Below, one piece after another: positions 15,219-23,832 of a stretch of DNA of 24,861 nucleotides. The stretch comes from JBCCMB01 sp039026555 (GTDB lineage: Bacteria; Pseudomonadota; Alphaproteobacteria; Caulobacterales; Hyphomonadaceae): the NCBI GenBank assembly GCA_039026555.1, contig JBCCMB010000029.1, forward strand, positions 1 to 24,861, in the 5' to 3' direction. A program made the position numbers and the translations under genes. Position 1 is the stretch's first letter. Each line of letters starts with the position of its first letter. The notes under the pieces were generated by a model that saw only the letters and a program-made list of their open reading frames with translations, searched no databases and was not told where the DNA came from.

Positions 15219-16151
15219 TTAGTCAAACAATTTCGAGACGCTTTCCTCATTCGCGATGCGGCGAATGGCTTCGCCGATGAGCGGCGCAACGGGAATGGAT
15301 CGGATTTTCTTCGCGTTGGCGACGTCCGGTGAAGGCGCGATACTATCCGTACGAACGAGTTCTTTCAGTTTAGATTTATCGATTTTGCTCGCCGCGCCAT
15401 TGGACAGTACGCCATGCGTGACATAAGCGGCGACTTCTTTGGCGCCCGCTTCCAAGAGAGCGTCGGCGGCGTTGACAAGCGTGCCGCCGCTGTCGGTCAT
15501 GTCGTCGATGAGGATGCATTTGCGGTCATCGACATGACCGATGATGTTCATCACTTCGGACTTGCCCGCTGCTGGTCGACGTTTGTCGACGATAGCAAGG
15601 TCGCAATTCAAGCGTTTGGCGAGCGCGCGGGCGCGCACCACGCCGCCGACGTCCGGCGAGACGACCATAATGTCCTTTAGGCCATAGTGCTCGCGAACAT
15701 CGCGCTCAATGACCGGAATAGCGAAGAGATTATCCGTCGGAATGTCGAAAAAGCCCTGGATCTGTCCGGCGTGGAGATCGACGGTCAATACGCGGTCGGC
15801 GCCGGCGGTGGAGATCAGATTGGCGACAAGTTTGGCGGAGATTGGCGTACGACCGTCTGTTTTGCGGTCTTGCCGGGCGTATCCAAAATAGGGGACGACG
15901 GCGGTGATGCGGCGCGCGCTGGCTCGGACCAGCGCGTCGATCATGATCAGCAATTCCATCAAATGGTCATTTGCGGGAGCCGAGGTCGATTGGATGACGA
16001 ACACATCCTTGCCACGCACGTTTTCATTGATCCGAACAAAGACCTCGCGGTCTTTGAAGGTTTTGACCTCCACTTCGGTCAATGGCGCGTCCAGATAATC
16101 TGCGATCGCGCCGGCCAAAGGTCGGTTCGCATTGCATGTGATGAGTTTCAT
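15219..16151 (-). CDS. prs: Ribose-phosphate pyrophosphokinase (PRPP synthetase)
   Basis: The 310-residue protein begins MKLITCNANRPLAGAIADYL and has SAPANDHLMELLIMIDAL, VVPYFGYARQDRKTDGRTPI (ATP-site flexible loop), TVDLHAGQIQGFFDIPTDNL (PRPP synthetase signature) and ILIDDMTDSGGTL (PRPP-binding loop). It makes PRPP from ribose-5-phosphate and ATP for purine, pyrimidine, histidine, tryptophan and NAD synthesis. Length and start match class I enzymes; a longer reading from 16298 adds 49 residues without homology and is rejected. It follows pgeF after 193 nt, so it probably has its own promoter in that gap, where I see no clear consensus. Confidence 0.97.
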   Translation of the reverse strand: MKLITCNANRPLAGAIADYLDAPLTEVEVKTFKDREVFVRINENVRGKDVFVIQSTSAPANDHLMELLIMIDALVRASARRITAVVPYFGYARQDRKTDGRTPISAKLVANLISTAGADRVLTVDLHAGQIQGFFDIPTDNLFAIPVIERDVREHYGLKDIMVVSPDVGGVVRARALAKRLNCDLAIVDKRRPAAGKSEVMNIIGHVDDRKCILIDDMTDSGGTLVNAADALLEAGAKEVAAYVTHGVLSNGAASKIDKSKLKELVRTDSIAPSPDVANAKKIRSIPVAPLIGEAIRRIANEESVSKLFD

Positions 16152-16344
16152 GAGCCCCGCTCGCCCGTCGCCGCCGCCCGCCAACAGCCCGCGAGCTGTC
16201 ACGCTTCTGTCGCATTGGTCATGGATTCGCAACAGCCTTTCGCGAGATTCCCTGCGGCGTTTTGTACGCGCTATGCAAGCGTGTCGCGAACGCATCAATT
16301 GGTTCGCGTTATTGGGGAAAATGGGAGAGATGCTCGCCTAACTT

Positions 16345-17172
16345 TCAGCCGACGAGAACAATCGCGGACGCGTTGCGGCCATAATCGGTTTCGCCCGCCT
16401 TTCGACCGCGGCGATAGCTGAAATAAAGATCGGGTTCGCTCAGCGTATCGTCGGCGACGGCCTCTACTATTCCGACGCCTAAACGGGCCAGTCGTCCCTG
16501 CAAATAGCGCTTCAGATCGAAGTGCTCGCGATCGCCTTCTCCGTCGATGAATAATTTGTCGGCCCACGGCGAAACCTTCAAAACGTTTTCGGCAAACTCC
16601 GGCCCGACCTCAAACGAAGCTTGCGAGAGGCAGGGGCCGATTGCGGCGATGATGCGGTTAGGTTCAGCGCCCATGCCCTCCATCACTTCCACGGCGTTTT
16701 CTACAACGCCGCCAACGGCCCCGCGCCAACCGGCGTGCGCCGCGGCGGCGACGCCCGCATGCGGGTCGCACATAAGCACCGGTGCGCAATCCGCCGCCAG
16801 CGCGGCGATAACGAGGCCGGGGCGATCGGTCACCAAGGCGTCGGCTTCCGGCGCCTTTCCCGGCTCAAAGGGCTCGTCCACAATGATGGTGCGCGTCGTA
16901 TGCGCCTGATGCGCCGTAACGAGTTGACCCGGCTCTGCGCCGAGGGACGCGCAAATGCGGTTCCGGTTTTCAGTGACGTTTTCGGTAAGATCGTCAGAGC
17001 CATGACCCGCGTTTAGGCTTTTATAGACGCCGTTCGAGACGCCGCCATTCCGGCCGAAAAAGCCATGTCGCAAATGCAGCGTATAACTTTGCAGCGCCGG
17101 CGCTTCCAAATAGGGCGCGCGGGCCAAGGCGGCGGGGGCTTGAAGGTCGTTCTGCATGTGCGCGTCTTTCAC
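16345..17172 (-). CDS. pgeF: Peptidoglycan editing factor PgeF (laccase-domain / YfiH family)
   Basis: The 275-residue protein shows the YfiH family signatures: RHGFFGRNGGVSNGVYKSLN, VTAHQAHTTRTI, ALAADCAPVLMCDP and AAAHAGWRGAVGGVVENAV, which give the His-Cys-His metal site, and IGPCLSQASFEVGPEF. E. coli PgeF removes wrongly incorporated L-Ser from peptidoglycan precursors (UDP-MurNAc-L-Ser); related proteins act as purine nucleoside phosphorylases or were called polyphenol oxidases. Starts are possible at GTG 17172, 2 nt after the methyltransferase stop, or ATG 17157; neither has a strong ribosome-binding site. It is part of the lgt-methyltransferase-pgeF transcript, which fits a cell-envelope role. 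Confidence 0.92.
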   Translation of the reverse strand: MKDAHMQNDLQAPAALARAPYLEAPALQSYTLHLRHGFFGRNGGVSNGVYKSLNAGHGSDDLTENVTENRNRICASLGAEPGQLVTAHQAHTTRTIIVDEPFEPGKAPEADALVTDRPGLVIAALAADCAPVLMCDPHAGVAAAAHAGWRGAVGGVVENAVEVMEGMGAEPNRIIAAIGPCLSQASFEVGPEFAENVLKVSPWADKLFIDGEGDREHFDLKRYLQGRLARLGVGIVEAVADDTLSEPDLYFSYRRGRKAGETDYGRNASAIVLVG

Positions 17173-17174
17173 GT

Positions 17175-18224
17175 CTAAAATCCGGCGGGCGGCGGCAGAT
17201 TTGGCGAAGATATCGCGATCGCCTGAAAACGCACGCCCATACTTGCCGAATCGACAAGGCGATGGACCGCGTCCGCCGTCGCCTCCGCCTCTTTCGGATT
17301 CGCGCGGATGAGCGCCTCCGCACGCTGCGCAGCGCCTAGCGCGAGCAGAAAATCACCCTGTGCGATCGGTCCATGGATCTCCAGGCCTTGGGCCAAAGCG
17401 ATGCGCTTCAAATCGGCGAAATCAACATCTGAGGTTAAATCCGCATCTCCCGGCGTCTCCAGGGGCGAAATCTGCGCGCCATTTCTATACGCACGCAGCG
17501 TATCGTCGGGCGCAGCGTCGGCGGGACCGTAATCGATAAACAGCGCGCGGCCGGGATGGTTGGCGAAACGCTGCGCCAACGCGTCGACGATCGCCACGAG
17601 CGACGGCCGCATCTCGAATTGTTGGGCGTTGTCCGGCGTGTTGTCCAGCGCGGGTACAGTGTCGGACAAGCCGAAGACCAGCTCGTTCGCGTCGCTAAGG
17701 CCGACGACGCGTTCGCGCCATTGCTCAGTGTCGCGGATGAATTGCCGGACCGGCAAACAGTCAAGGAACTCATTGGCAATCAACAAAATGGGTCCGTCGG
17801 GAATGGCCTCTATGGTGTTGATATGGGTAAGTTCGGTCGGCTTAAGCCGATCAATCTGCGCTCGGCGCAGGGCGGGGCTCGCCTCGACAAGGGTGAGATC
17901 CGCAGCGTCATGAAAATCGGAGATCGCGCGGGTCGCTCGCAACACGTCAGCCATGAGGACGCCGCGTCCTGGACCAAGTTCAACAAGGCGAAATGGGTCT
18001 GGCGCGCCTATCGATCGCCATTCATGCGCGCACCAAAGCCCAATCAATTCGCCAAAGACCTGGCTGATTTCCGGCGCTGTAATGAAGTCGCGGCCGAGCC
18101 CTTCGCCTTGGCTATAATAACCCTGTCGAGGGTCGTGCAGGCAAAGCTGCATATAGACGGAGACGGGAATCGGACCGGTTTCGCGAATGAGCTTGGCGAT
18201 CCGGTCGTTAAGGCTGGTCGTCAC
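17175..18224 (-). CDS. MidA/NDUFAF7-like SAM-dependent methyltransferase
   Basis: From GTG 18224 the protein is about 349 residues and begins with TTSLNDRIAKLIRETGPIPV and YMQLCLHDPRQGYYSQGEGLG, the conserved N-terminus of this family. FITAPEISQVFGELIG and FRLVELGPGRGVLMADVLRA (SAM-binding motif I) follow, then LLIANEFLDCLPVRQF and LFIDYGP. Mitochondrial NDUFAF7 methylates an arginine of complex I subunit NDUFS2; the bacterial substrate is not established. The GTG overlaps the lgt stop as GTGA (18221-18224), so this start is preferred over a longer reading from 18263. It is translationally coupled to lgt and followed by pgeF after 2 nt. Confidence 0.93.
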   Translation of the reverse strand: MTTSLNDRIAKLIRETGPIPVSVYMQLCLHDPRQGYYSQGEGLGRDFITAPEISQVFGELIGLWCAHEWRSIGAPDPFRLVELGPGRGVLMADVLRATRAISDFHDAADLTLVEASPALRRAQIDRLKPTELTHINTIEAIPDGPILLIANEFLDCLPVRQFIRDTEQWRERVVGLSDANELVFGLSDTVPALDNTPDNAQQFEMRPSLVAIVDALAQRFANHPGRALFIDYGPADAAPDDTLRAYRNGAQISPLETPGDADLTSDVDFADLKRIALAQGLEIHGPIAQGDFLLALGAAQRAEALIRANPKEAEATADAVHRLVDSASMGVRFQAIAISSPNLPPPAGF

Positions 18225-19111
18225 GCGGGGCTCTGACGCCTCTGCGCGCGCAAGATGAGCCACGCCCCGCCCAAGATCATCGGCGCCGACAACAGCATGC
18301 CCATTGTGAGATCACCCGGCAGAAAGCCGATATGTGCGTCGGGCTGGCGGAAACTCTCAACAAAGGTACGCGCCGCCGCATAGCCGACAAGGAAAATTCC
18401 GGTCGCCAGACCCGGACGCTTCAAGACATCGAAACGCCAAACCGCGACCGCAAGCACAACGAACAAAACCACGCCCTCCAGCGCGCTTTCGTAGAGCTGG
18501 CTGGGATGAACCGGGAGTTCGCGGCCGGTAAACACCCATTCGCTGCCATTATAAGTCGGAAATCTCATCGCCCACGGGGCATCCGTCGGTCGGCCGTAAA
18601 GCTCGCCATTGATGAAATTCGCCAGCCGTCCGAGCGCCAAACCGATCGGCGTGGCGACAGCGGCGACGTCGGCCAGAGATAAAAGCGGGATGTTGCGTAT
18701 TCGGGCGGTCAGCACCATCGCGATTGCGACCCCGATAAGGCCGCCATGGAAGGACATGCCGCCTTCCCACATGCGCAGAATGAAGAGCGGGTCGCTGGTC
18801 AGCCGCTCCGGCTCGAAGGGCAATTGATAGAACAAGATATAGCCGAACCGTCCGCCCAACAGCACGCCGATCATGGCGTAGAAGGCGAAATCGTCGATGT
18901 CGTCTTTGCTGAGCGGCGATCCGCCGGGTCCCCACAATCGGTCGCGCGAAGCCATCATGTTGGCGTAGCGCCATCCAATCAAAAGGCCAGCAATGTAAGC
19001 AAGCGCGTACCAACGCAATGGGAAGGGGCCGAGTTGCAAATCGCCGAGCGACAAGGCGGGTATTGTGAACACCGCCGGATCGATCTGCGGGAAGGGGATT
19101 TCCACATTCAT
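18221..19111 (-). CDS. lgt: Prolipoprotein diacylglyceryl transferase Lgt
   Basis: The 296-residue multi-pass membrane protein begins MNVEIPFPQIDPAVFTI and has FPLRWYALAYIAGLLIGW, WEGGMSFHGGLIG with the conserved His, the Lgt signature GRLANFINGELYGRPTD, and HPSQLYESALEG. Lgt transfers diacylglyceryl from phosphatidylglycerol to the lipobox cysteine of prolipoproteins in the inner membrane, the first step of lipoprotein maturation. Start 19111 fits homologues. An in-frame ATG at 19165 would add 18 hydrophilic residues and lies in the AT-rich promoter region. There is no obvious Shine-Dalgarno sequence before 19111. It is first gene of the lgt-methyltransferase-pgeF run. Confidence 0.96.
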   Translation of the reverse strand: MNVEIPFPQIDPAVFTIPALSLGDLQLGPFPLRWYALAYIAGLLIGWRYANMMASRDRLWGPGGSPLSKDDIDDFAFYAMIGVLLGGRFGYILFYQLPFEPERLTSDPLFILRMWEGGMSFHGGLIGVAIAMVLTARIRNIPLLSLADVAAVATPIGLALGRLANFINGELYGRPTDAPWAMRFPTYNGSEWVFTGRELPVHPSQLYESALEGVVLFVVLAVAVWRFDVLKRPGLATGIFLVGYAAARTFVESFRQPDAHIGFLPGDLTMGMLLSAPMILGGAWLILRAQRRQSPA

Positions 19112-19157
19112 CAGATGTAACTGTCCGCCGCTTTTGCGTTCCTGCCCCGTCGGAGGC

Positions 19158-19180
19158 ATATACATAGTTTATATTGAAGG
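19158..19180. promoter_or_regulatory. AT-rich divergent promoter region of lgt and ubiK
   Basis: The segment between the divergent lgt and ubiK genes is the only AT-rich block nearby. TATATT (19170-19175) is a -10-like hexamer for ubiK and TATAAA (19173-19168, minus strand) one for lgt. No good -35 is seen at 16-18 nt for either, so exact promoters are unclear. Confidence 0.35.
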
Positions 19181-19204
19181 ACGGTCTACTAGCGAGGCGG
19201 CCAG

Positions 19205-19474
19205 ATGCAAACGCGAAATCCCATATTTGACGACATGGCGCGGTTGATGACCGGCGCAGTCGGCGCGGCGCAAGCTGCCGGCGACGAAGCGAAAGGCTTG
19301 ATGCGCGCGCAGATGGATCGGGCGATTGCAGATATGGATCTGGCCGGCCGCGACGAGGTGGAGGCGCTCAAGCTTTTGGCGCGCAGCGCGCTAGAGAAAA
19401 TTGAGGCGCTTGAAGCGCGGGTGGCGGAGTTAGAGGCCGCAGCCGCCGCGAAAAGCCCTGATTCAGACGCCTAA
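19205..19474 (+). CDS. ubiK: UbiK/BMFP family accessory factor
   Basis: The 89-residue protein begins MQTRNPIFDDMARLMTGAVG, has an amphipathic region AQAAGDEAKGLMRAQMDRAI, then DEVEALKLLARSALEKIEAL and a C-terminal leucine-heptad coiled coil (LEARVAELEAAAAA). This is the BMFP/YqiC (UbiK) layout. In E. coli UbiK binds lipids and the UbiJ factor and is needed for efficient aerobic ubiquinone synthesis; Brucella BMFP is a trimeric membrane-fusogenic protein. GAGGCGG lies just before the ATG. It is divergent from lgt and 121 nt before the YbjN-family gene. Confidence 0.88.
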   Translation: MQTRNPIFDDMARLMTGAVGAAQAAGDEAKGLMRAQMDRAIADMDLAGRDEVEALKLLARSALEKIEALEARVAELEAAAAAKSPDSDA

Positions 19475-19595
19475 AATAAAGTTCATTTCCTTAACCACGA
19501 CCTGATTGCGCACGCGCGCGAACACCAATAGCTTGCCCAACGTCGCAATCACGCCCCGCGTCGAGGTGTTTCTCGACAAGTATGGAGGTCTCCCT

Positions 19596-20099
19596 ATGAC
19601 GACGCTCATCACCGAAACCCAAGACATGGTCGACGATGCGCTCGATATTGTTGAACAAACCTTGGCGGCCGCCGATTGGGTCACCGAGCGCTCTGAGGAA
19701 GGCGCGCTGCATTGCGCGGCGCCGACGCGTTGGGGCGAATGTGGCGGCGTCTTCGCGTGGCGGGATGAGCCGCGCGCCATTCATTTCTCCTTGACGGTGG
19801 ATTTGCGCGCGCCGGATCATAAGCGTTTGGCGATCTGCGATCTTCTCGCGCGGATCAATGAACGGCTTTGCCTGGGACATTTTGATTATTGGGCGGAAGA
19901 CGGCGTCGCCATGTTCCGCCACACCCTGCCCATGTTGGATCGCACAAGCCCGGAGACCGGCGAGATAGCGGCGGTCATTGCAGCAGCTCAGGATGCGGTC
20001 GAACAATTCTTGCCGGCGTTTAACTTCGTGGTCTGGTCCGGCAAAACGCCGGCCGAGGCTGTTGAGGCCGCCTTGTTCGAGACTTTGGGCGAGGCCTAA
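19596..20099 (+). CDS. YbjN-domain protein
   Basis: The 167-residue protein begins MTTLITETQDMVDDALDIVE and follows the YbjN pattern of a type-III-secretion-chaperone-like fold: ALHCAAPTRWGECGGVFAWR, IHFSLTVDLRAPDHKRLAI, LLARINERLCLGHFDYWAED and VAMFRHTLP, then a C-terminal helix pair. E. coli YbjN is a putative sensory-transduction regulator linked to motility and stress; the molecular role is unknown. Start 19596 is chosen because GGAGG (19584-19588) lies 7 nt upstream; the longer reading from 19506 has no ribosome-binding site. Its stop is 3 nt before the proC start, so the two genes are very likely co-transcribed. Confidence 0.85.
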   Translation: MTTLITETQDMVDDALDIVEQTLAAADWVTERSEEGALHCAAPTRWGECGGVFAWRDEPRAIHFSLTVDLRAPDHKRLAICDLLARINERLCLGHFDYWAEDGVAMFRHTLPMLDRTSPETGEIAAVIAAAQDAVEQFLPAFNFVVWSGKTPAEAVEAALFETLGEA

Positions 20100-20102
20100 G
20101 CC

Positions 20103-20918
20103 GTGTCCACGCCAAGCGCAGGTCGGCTTGCGCTCGTCGGTGTCGGGAAAATGGGAGCGGCGATGGCGGCCGGTTGGCTCGCCGACCTCAGCCAAAGCGG
20201 CGTCAGCTTCGTTGCGTTGTCGGATGTTGCGCCCTCGGATGAAGCCCGGGTGCTTGCGGAGCATGAGAGCGCCGCCCTCAATCCGGTTCCTGGACCCGTC
20301 GACATCGTCGTCGTCGCCGTTAAGCCGCAAGGATTTCGCGAGGCCGCCGCAGACATTCGCGAATGGATCTCTGAAGAGACGCTCGTCATTTCCATTATGG
20401 CTGGCGTGCCGCTGGATGTTTTGTCCGATGTGCTTGGCGTTGAGCGTGTTGTTCGCGCGATGCCGAACACGCCTGGGGCGCTGGGCGTGGGCGTTACCGG
20501 ATATGTGCTTGCGCCAGCGTGCGATGACGCGGATCGCGCTCTTGTGGACCGCTTGCTCGAACCTCTAGGTCTTGTCGAAGGGCCGTTGCGGGAAGATCAA
20601 ATGGACGCGCTCACAGCTATTTCCGGCAGCGGGCCGGCGTACGTCTTCCTCATGACGGAAGCCATGAGCGCAGCGGGCCGGCAATTAGGCTTAGACGATG
20701 ATATGGCCGAACGCTTAGCCCGCCGGACCGTCTCAGGCGCTGGCGTGCTGCTTGAAAGGAGCGGGATGGACGTAAAATCTCTGCGCAAAGCCGTGACGTC
20801 GCCCAATGGCACCACCGAAGCGGCGCTGGATGTCTTATCGCGCGGTTTGCCGAACATTGTGCGCGAAGCGGCCGAAGCGGCGGCGCGGCGTTCCGCCGAC
20901 TTGTCCCGCGAAAGTTAG
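20103..20918 (+). CDS. proC: Pyrroline-5-carboxylate reductase
   Basis: The 271-residue protein starts at GTG and has the Rossmann motif LALVGVGKMGAAMAAGWL, DIVVVAVKPQGFREA, VRAMPNTPGALGVGVTGYVL, TAISGSGPAYVFLMTEAM and the P5CR signature VTSPNGTTEAALDVL. It reduces 1-pyrroline-5-carboxylate to proline with NAD(P)H, the last step of proline synthesis, in the cytoplasm. Length is normal. It follows the YbjN gene by 3 nt and precedes a TetR-like gene by 35 nt. Confidence 0.96.
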   Translation: MSTPSAGRLALVGVGKMGAAMAAGWLADLSQSGVSFVALSDVAPSDEARVLAEHESAALNPVPGPVDIVVVAVKPQGFREAAADIREWISEETLVISIMAGVPLDVLSDVLGVERVVRAMPNTPGALGVGVTGYVLAPACDDADRALVDRLLEPLGLVEGPLREDQMDALTAISGSGPAYVFLMTEAMSAAGRQLGLDDDMAERLARRTVSGAGVLLERSGMDVKSLRKAVTSPNGTTEAALDVLSRGLPNIVREAAEAAARRSADLSRES

Positions 20919-20953
20919 CGCGTATCTATGCATGGCGAGCTATGGAGCGCGAC

Positions 20954-21670
20954 ATGGCGGGTAAGCGAAAACCTCAAACCTTGGCGGATAAACGCAAAGC
21001 GGCGGCTGATGCGGCGCTAACGCTGGCGGCGGAAACGCCTTGGGGCGCAATTGCGCCGCAATCCATCGCGGCGGCGGCCGATCTCAACATGTCCGATCTT
21101 TACGACATTGGCGGCAAGTCCGCGCTTCTCAAAGAGATCGACAAAAGCTTCGATCGCGCAATGGGCGCAGGATTTGCGCCGCTGGGGCCTGATGCGACCG
21201 GGCCGGAGCGTCGTGAGCGCTTGCTGGACGTAATGATGCAGCGTTTCGATCTCTTAGAAGCGTCACGCGCGGGCGTCATGTCGATCCGCGAACATGTGAT
21301 GCAGCTCCCGGCGGAGCGCCTTCGCGCTGCGCGGCGTCGCTATCTTACGGCGGAATGGGCGCTCGAGGCGGCCGAAGTGCCAGGCCCTGGCTTGGCGGCG
21401 AAAGCGGCGGCCTTGGCTGCATCCTTCCTGAAGGCCGAGCGCATTTGGGAAGCGGATGAAGCGCCGTTGGATCGGACAATGGCGGCGCTAGACCGGGATT
21501 TGAGGCGCTATTCCGATTGGATGCGGGATATGTCGCAGATGGCGGATTGGGCGCGCGGCGATCGGCGTCGATCAGAAACGCCGGAGGAGGCGTCTGTGAA
21601 ACCTGAGGACGACAGCAATATGGACGATCCGCCGGATCCAAACGCCCCGCCTCCGCCACCGGATTTGTAG
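20954..21670 (+). CDS. TetR-like protein with acidic, proline-rich tail
   Basis: The 238-residue protein has a TetR-type N-terminal region: DKRKAAADAALTLAAETPWG, then a helix-turn-helix IAPQSIAAAADLNMSDLYDI and GGKSALLKEID, where canonical TetR proteins read LYxYFxSKExLL. The middle is an all-helical ligand/dimer domain. The last 40 residues are charged and end PDPNAPPPPPDL. It may be a DNA-binding regulator, or a COQ9-type TetR-fold protein that has left DNA binding; the altered recognition-helix end favours caution. ATG 20954 has GGAG 6 nt upstream; ATG 20942 is an alternative. It lies 35 nt after proC and converges on mutA with a 10-nt gap and no terminator. Confidence 0.75.
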   Translation: MAGKRKPQTLADKRKAAADAALTLAAETPWGAIAPQSIAAAADLNMSDLYDIGGKSALLKEIDKSFDRAMGAGFAPLGPDATGPERRERLLDVMMQRFDLLEASRAGVMSIREHVMQLPAERLRAARRRYLTAEWALEAAEVPGPGLAAKAAALAASFLKAERIWEADEAPLDRTMAALDRDLRRYSDWMRDMSQMADWARGDRRRSETPEEASVKPEDDSNMDDPPDPNAPPPPPDL

Positions 21671-21680
21671 ATTTTATCGA

Positions 21681-23678
21681 CTAGGCGAGGGTCAGCCCCA
21701 GCTCGGCGTGCGCCAGTTCGAGACTGGAGACGACGTCTACGCCGACATGAATAAACTCGTCCACGCCGGCGTCTTTCCAATTCGCTTCATTGTCGCCGGG
21801 TTTTCCGGCCAGATAGACGCGGCCCGCGTTGGCGGATTTTAGCGTCTTCGCCGCCGCAGGCGCTTCATCGACATAGCGTTTGTCTGAGCCGCAAATGCAG
21901 GCGATGACCGCGCCGGACGCTGCGAAATCTTCAAGAGCACCGACGGTCGCCGAGACGCCTCCAGCGGCGAAGAAATTCGTCGCAAAACTGGTGCGTGCGG
22001 TGTGCTCGGCGAGTGGGCCTAGGGTTGCGAGGAAGACTTTTGGGGGCGCACCCCGCTTGTCGGCGTAAGCCTCCGCCGCGTCGCGCAAACGCTCAAAGGG
22101 TTCCGCCAAGCGCGTCGGCCAAAGCGGATCGCACATGTCCTGAACGCCATCGTCAATAAGATCCGCCAGCGTAGCTGTCTTGGCCGCGGCGCTTAAAGAC
22201 GTCCAACTACGATCCGCTGGCTTTGTTCCCGTCAATTGCGCGGCGGCGGCGAGGATGGCGTTGAGATCCGCGTCAACAATCTCCGCTTGGATTTCGTCCA
22301 ATTGCGGAAAATCGCTAACGCCGGTCACGGGCAATTTCCGCCGAGCGACATCGCGTTGGCGATTGGCGCGCACCTGGAAAACGTCCGACTGGACGACGCC
22401 GTTGATAAGCGCCGCGGCAACGCCGCCGGCCGCTTCGATCGCTTGGAATGTCTCCCAAGCAACCTCCGCCAATTCGTCCGCCAAGGACGACATCGCCCAG
22501 GCGCCGCCGGCGGGATCGGCGACTTTTCCAAGATTCGATTCTTCTTGCGCGATGATTTGAGTGTTTCGCGCGATGCGCCGCGCGAGTTTGGACGGCAGGC
22601 CCATCGCATCGGTAAAGGGGCGGATGGTGATGATGTCGGCGCCCCCGGCGCCGGCTGCGAAACAAGCCGCTGTTCCGCGGAGCATATTCACCCAGGGATC
22701 GCGCTTTGCCAGCATGCGCCGCGAACTCACCGCCTGAAGCGCCATGGGACGCGCCTCTGGGCTACAGCCAAAGCTCTCGGCGATGCGCGCCCATATCCGC
22801 CGCGCGGCGCGTAGCTTTGCGATTTCTACCGGCGTGTCTGCGCCCACGGCCAACGCAAATAGCAGCGACCCGGTCGCATCATCCGGCGAAAGGCCCGCTG
22901 CGATGAGAGCTCTCATATAGGTGGTCGCGCTGGCGGCTAAGAAGGCGAGCTCTTGCGCTTCCGAGCCACCCGCCTCATGGACGGGGCGGGCGTCGACGCG
23001 GATCAGTTTCGACATGGAAAAAACTGTGCGGGCGTCGCGTGCGAACGCCGCCGCCTCATCAATTCGCGTATCGATGGATCCATGCGCATCGCCTATGCGC
23101 GCAAACGCGCCGATTGGGTCAACGTTAAAAGCGACTGGTTGGGCCGAAAGGTCTGCGTCCGATGTATCTAGAAACGCGGCGAAGAGCGCGGCGGCTTCCA
23201 ACCCCCACATGGCGCTCGAGCCCGTCGTGTCGAGGCCCACCGGCGCGAGATCCGTCATTACGCCGTCCAGCGCGATCGCAAAATCTTTTGCGGTGCGGAT
23301 CACGACGCCCTTGTCTCCGTCCGCATCGATACGCAGTTCCAAAGACGACACGCCCGCCTCCAAATCGGCGAGGATGTCTTTGTTGGCGACGTTCGGATCC
23401 GGGTGGTGGATGGTTTGACGAATATCCCAGGGCAGATAGGCGTCTTTCGTCGCCGTCGCGCCGCGAATGAAGGGCGCCTCGCCCGGAAAACCGTCGGGAT
23501 CGCCTGCGCCGGCGGCGTCAGTGTCGCGATAAAGCGCCTTTACGGTGAGACCATCGTACGTCTTGGAATTCAATCGCTCTGGCGCGCCGCCTTTCAACGC
23601 TTTTTCCACCAAGGCGCGCCATTGCGCTTCATCGGCGTCTGGAAAATCGCTTGAGAGAGAAAGAATGTCCTTGGCCAT
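21681..23678 (-). CDS. mutA: Methylmalonyl-CoA mutase small (beta) subunit
   Basis: The 665-residue protein has the mutase barrel: PFIRGATATKDAYLPWDIRQ, LLFALAVGADTPVEIAKLRA, MLAKRDPWVNMLRGTAACFA, ITIRPFTDAMGLPSKLARRI, ESNLGKVADPAGGAW. The C-terminal flavodoxin-like domain reads FLATLGPLAEHTARTSF and GVDEFIHVGVDVV. The DxHxxG cobalamin-binding motif is absent, as in the catalytically inactive small subunit, which pairs with MutB to interconvert methylmalonyl-CoA and succinyl-CoA in propionate use. The large subunit mutB usually follows mutA directly, but here the gene downstream is the convergent TetR-like one, so mutB must be elsewhere. It is divergent from the nitronate monooxygenase-like gene. 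Confidence 0.93.
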   Translation of the reverse strand: MAKDILSLSSDFPDADEAQWRALVEKALKGGAPERLNSKTYDGLTVKALYRDTDAAGAGDPDGFPGEAPFIRGATATKDAYLPWDIRQTIHHPDPNVANKDILADLEAGVSSLELRIDADGDKGVVIRTAKDFAIALDGVMTDLAPVGLDTTGSSAMWGLEAAALFAAFLDTSDADLSAQPVAFNVDPIGAFARIGDAHGSIDTRIDEAAAFARDARTVFSMSKLIRVDARPVHEAGGSEAQELAFLAASATTYMRALIAAGLSPDDATGSLLFALAVGADTPVEIAKLRAARRIWARIAESFGCSPEARPMALQAVSSRRMLAKRDPWVNMLRGTAACFAAGAGGADIITIRPFTDAMGLPSKLARRIARNTQIIAQEESNLGKVADPAGGAWAMSSLADELAEVAWETFQAIEAAGGVAAALINGVVQSDVFQVRANRQRDVARRKLPVTGVSDFPQLDEIQAEIVDADLNAILAAAAQLTGTKPADRSWTSLSAAAKTATLADLIDDGVQDMCDPLWPTRLAEPFERLRDAAEAYADKRGAPPKVFLATLGPLAEHTARTSFATNFFAAGGVSATVGALEDFAASGAVIACICGSDKRYVDEAPAAAKTLKSANAGRVYLAGKPGDNEANWKDAGVDEFIHVGVDVVSSLELAHAELGLTLA

Positions 23679-23807
23679 TTAAGGTCTCGCGCTGTCGTCT
23701 GGTTCGCGCGCTAACATCCTCGTGTTGCAAGTCGCGTCAAGTGGCGGCGGGGCGCCGCTGGGGCATGCTTGTCTTAGCGCAAACCGCACTTAGCTTCTCC
23801 GCCAGAC

Positions 23808-23817
23808 GTTTATAAAC
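23808..23817 (+). promoter_or_regulatory. GTTTATAAAC palindrome with -10-like TATAAA upstream of the flavoprotein gene
   Basis: A perfect 10-bp palindrome contains TATAAA (23811-23816), placed 17-22 nt before the start codon at 23833 and just before the GAGG ribosome-binding site. It may be the -10 element or an operator half; no convincing -35 is seen 16-18 nt upstream. Confidence 0.3.
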
Positions 23818-23832
23818 AGATGAGGTCTGATC

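Noticed and set aside
23744..23758. GCGGCG-GGG-CGCCGC hairpin in the mutA/flavoprotein intergenic region
   Set aside because: Short GC-rich inverted repeats are frequent in this base composition, the loop is only 3 nt, and no T-run follows.
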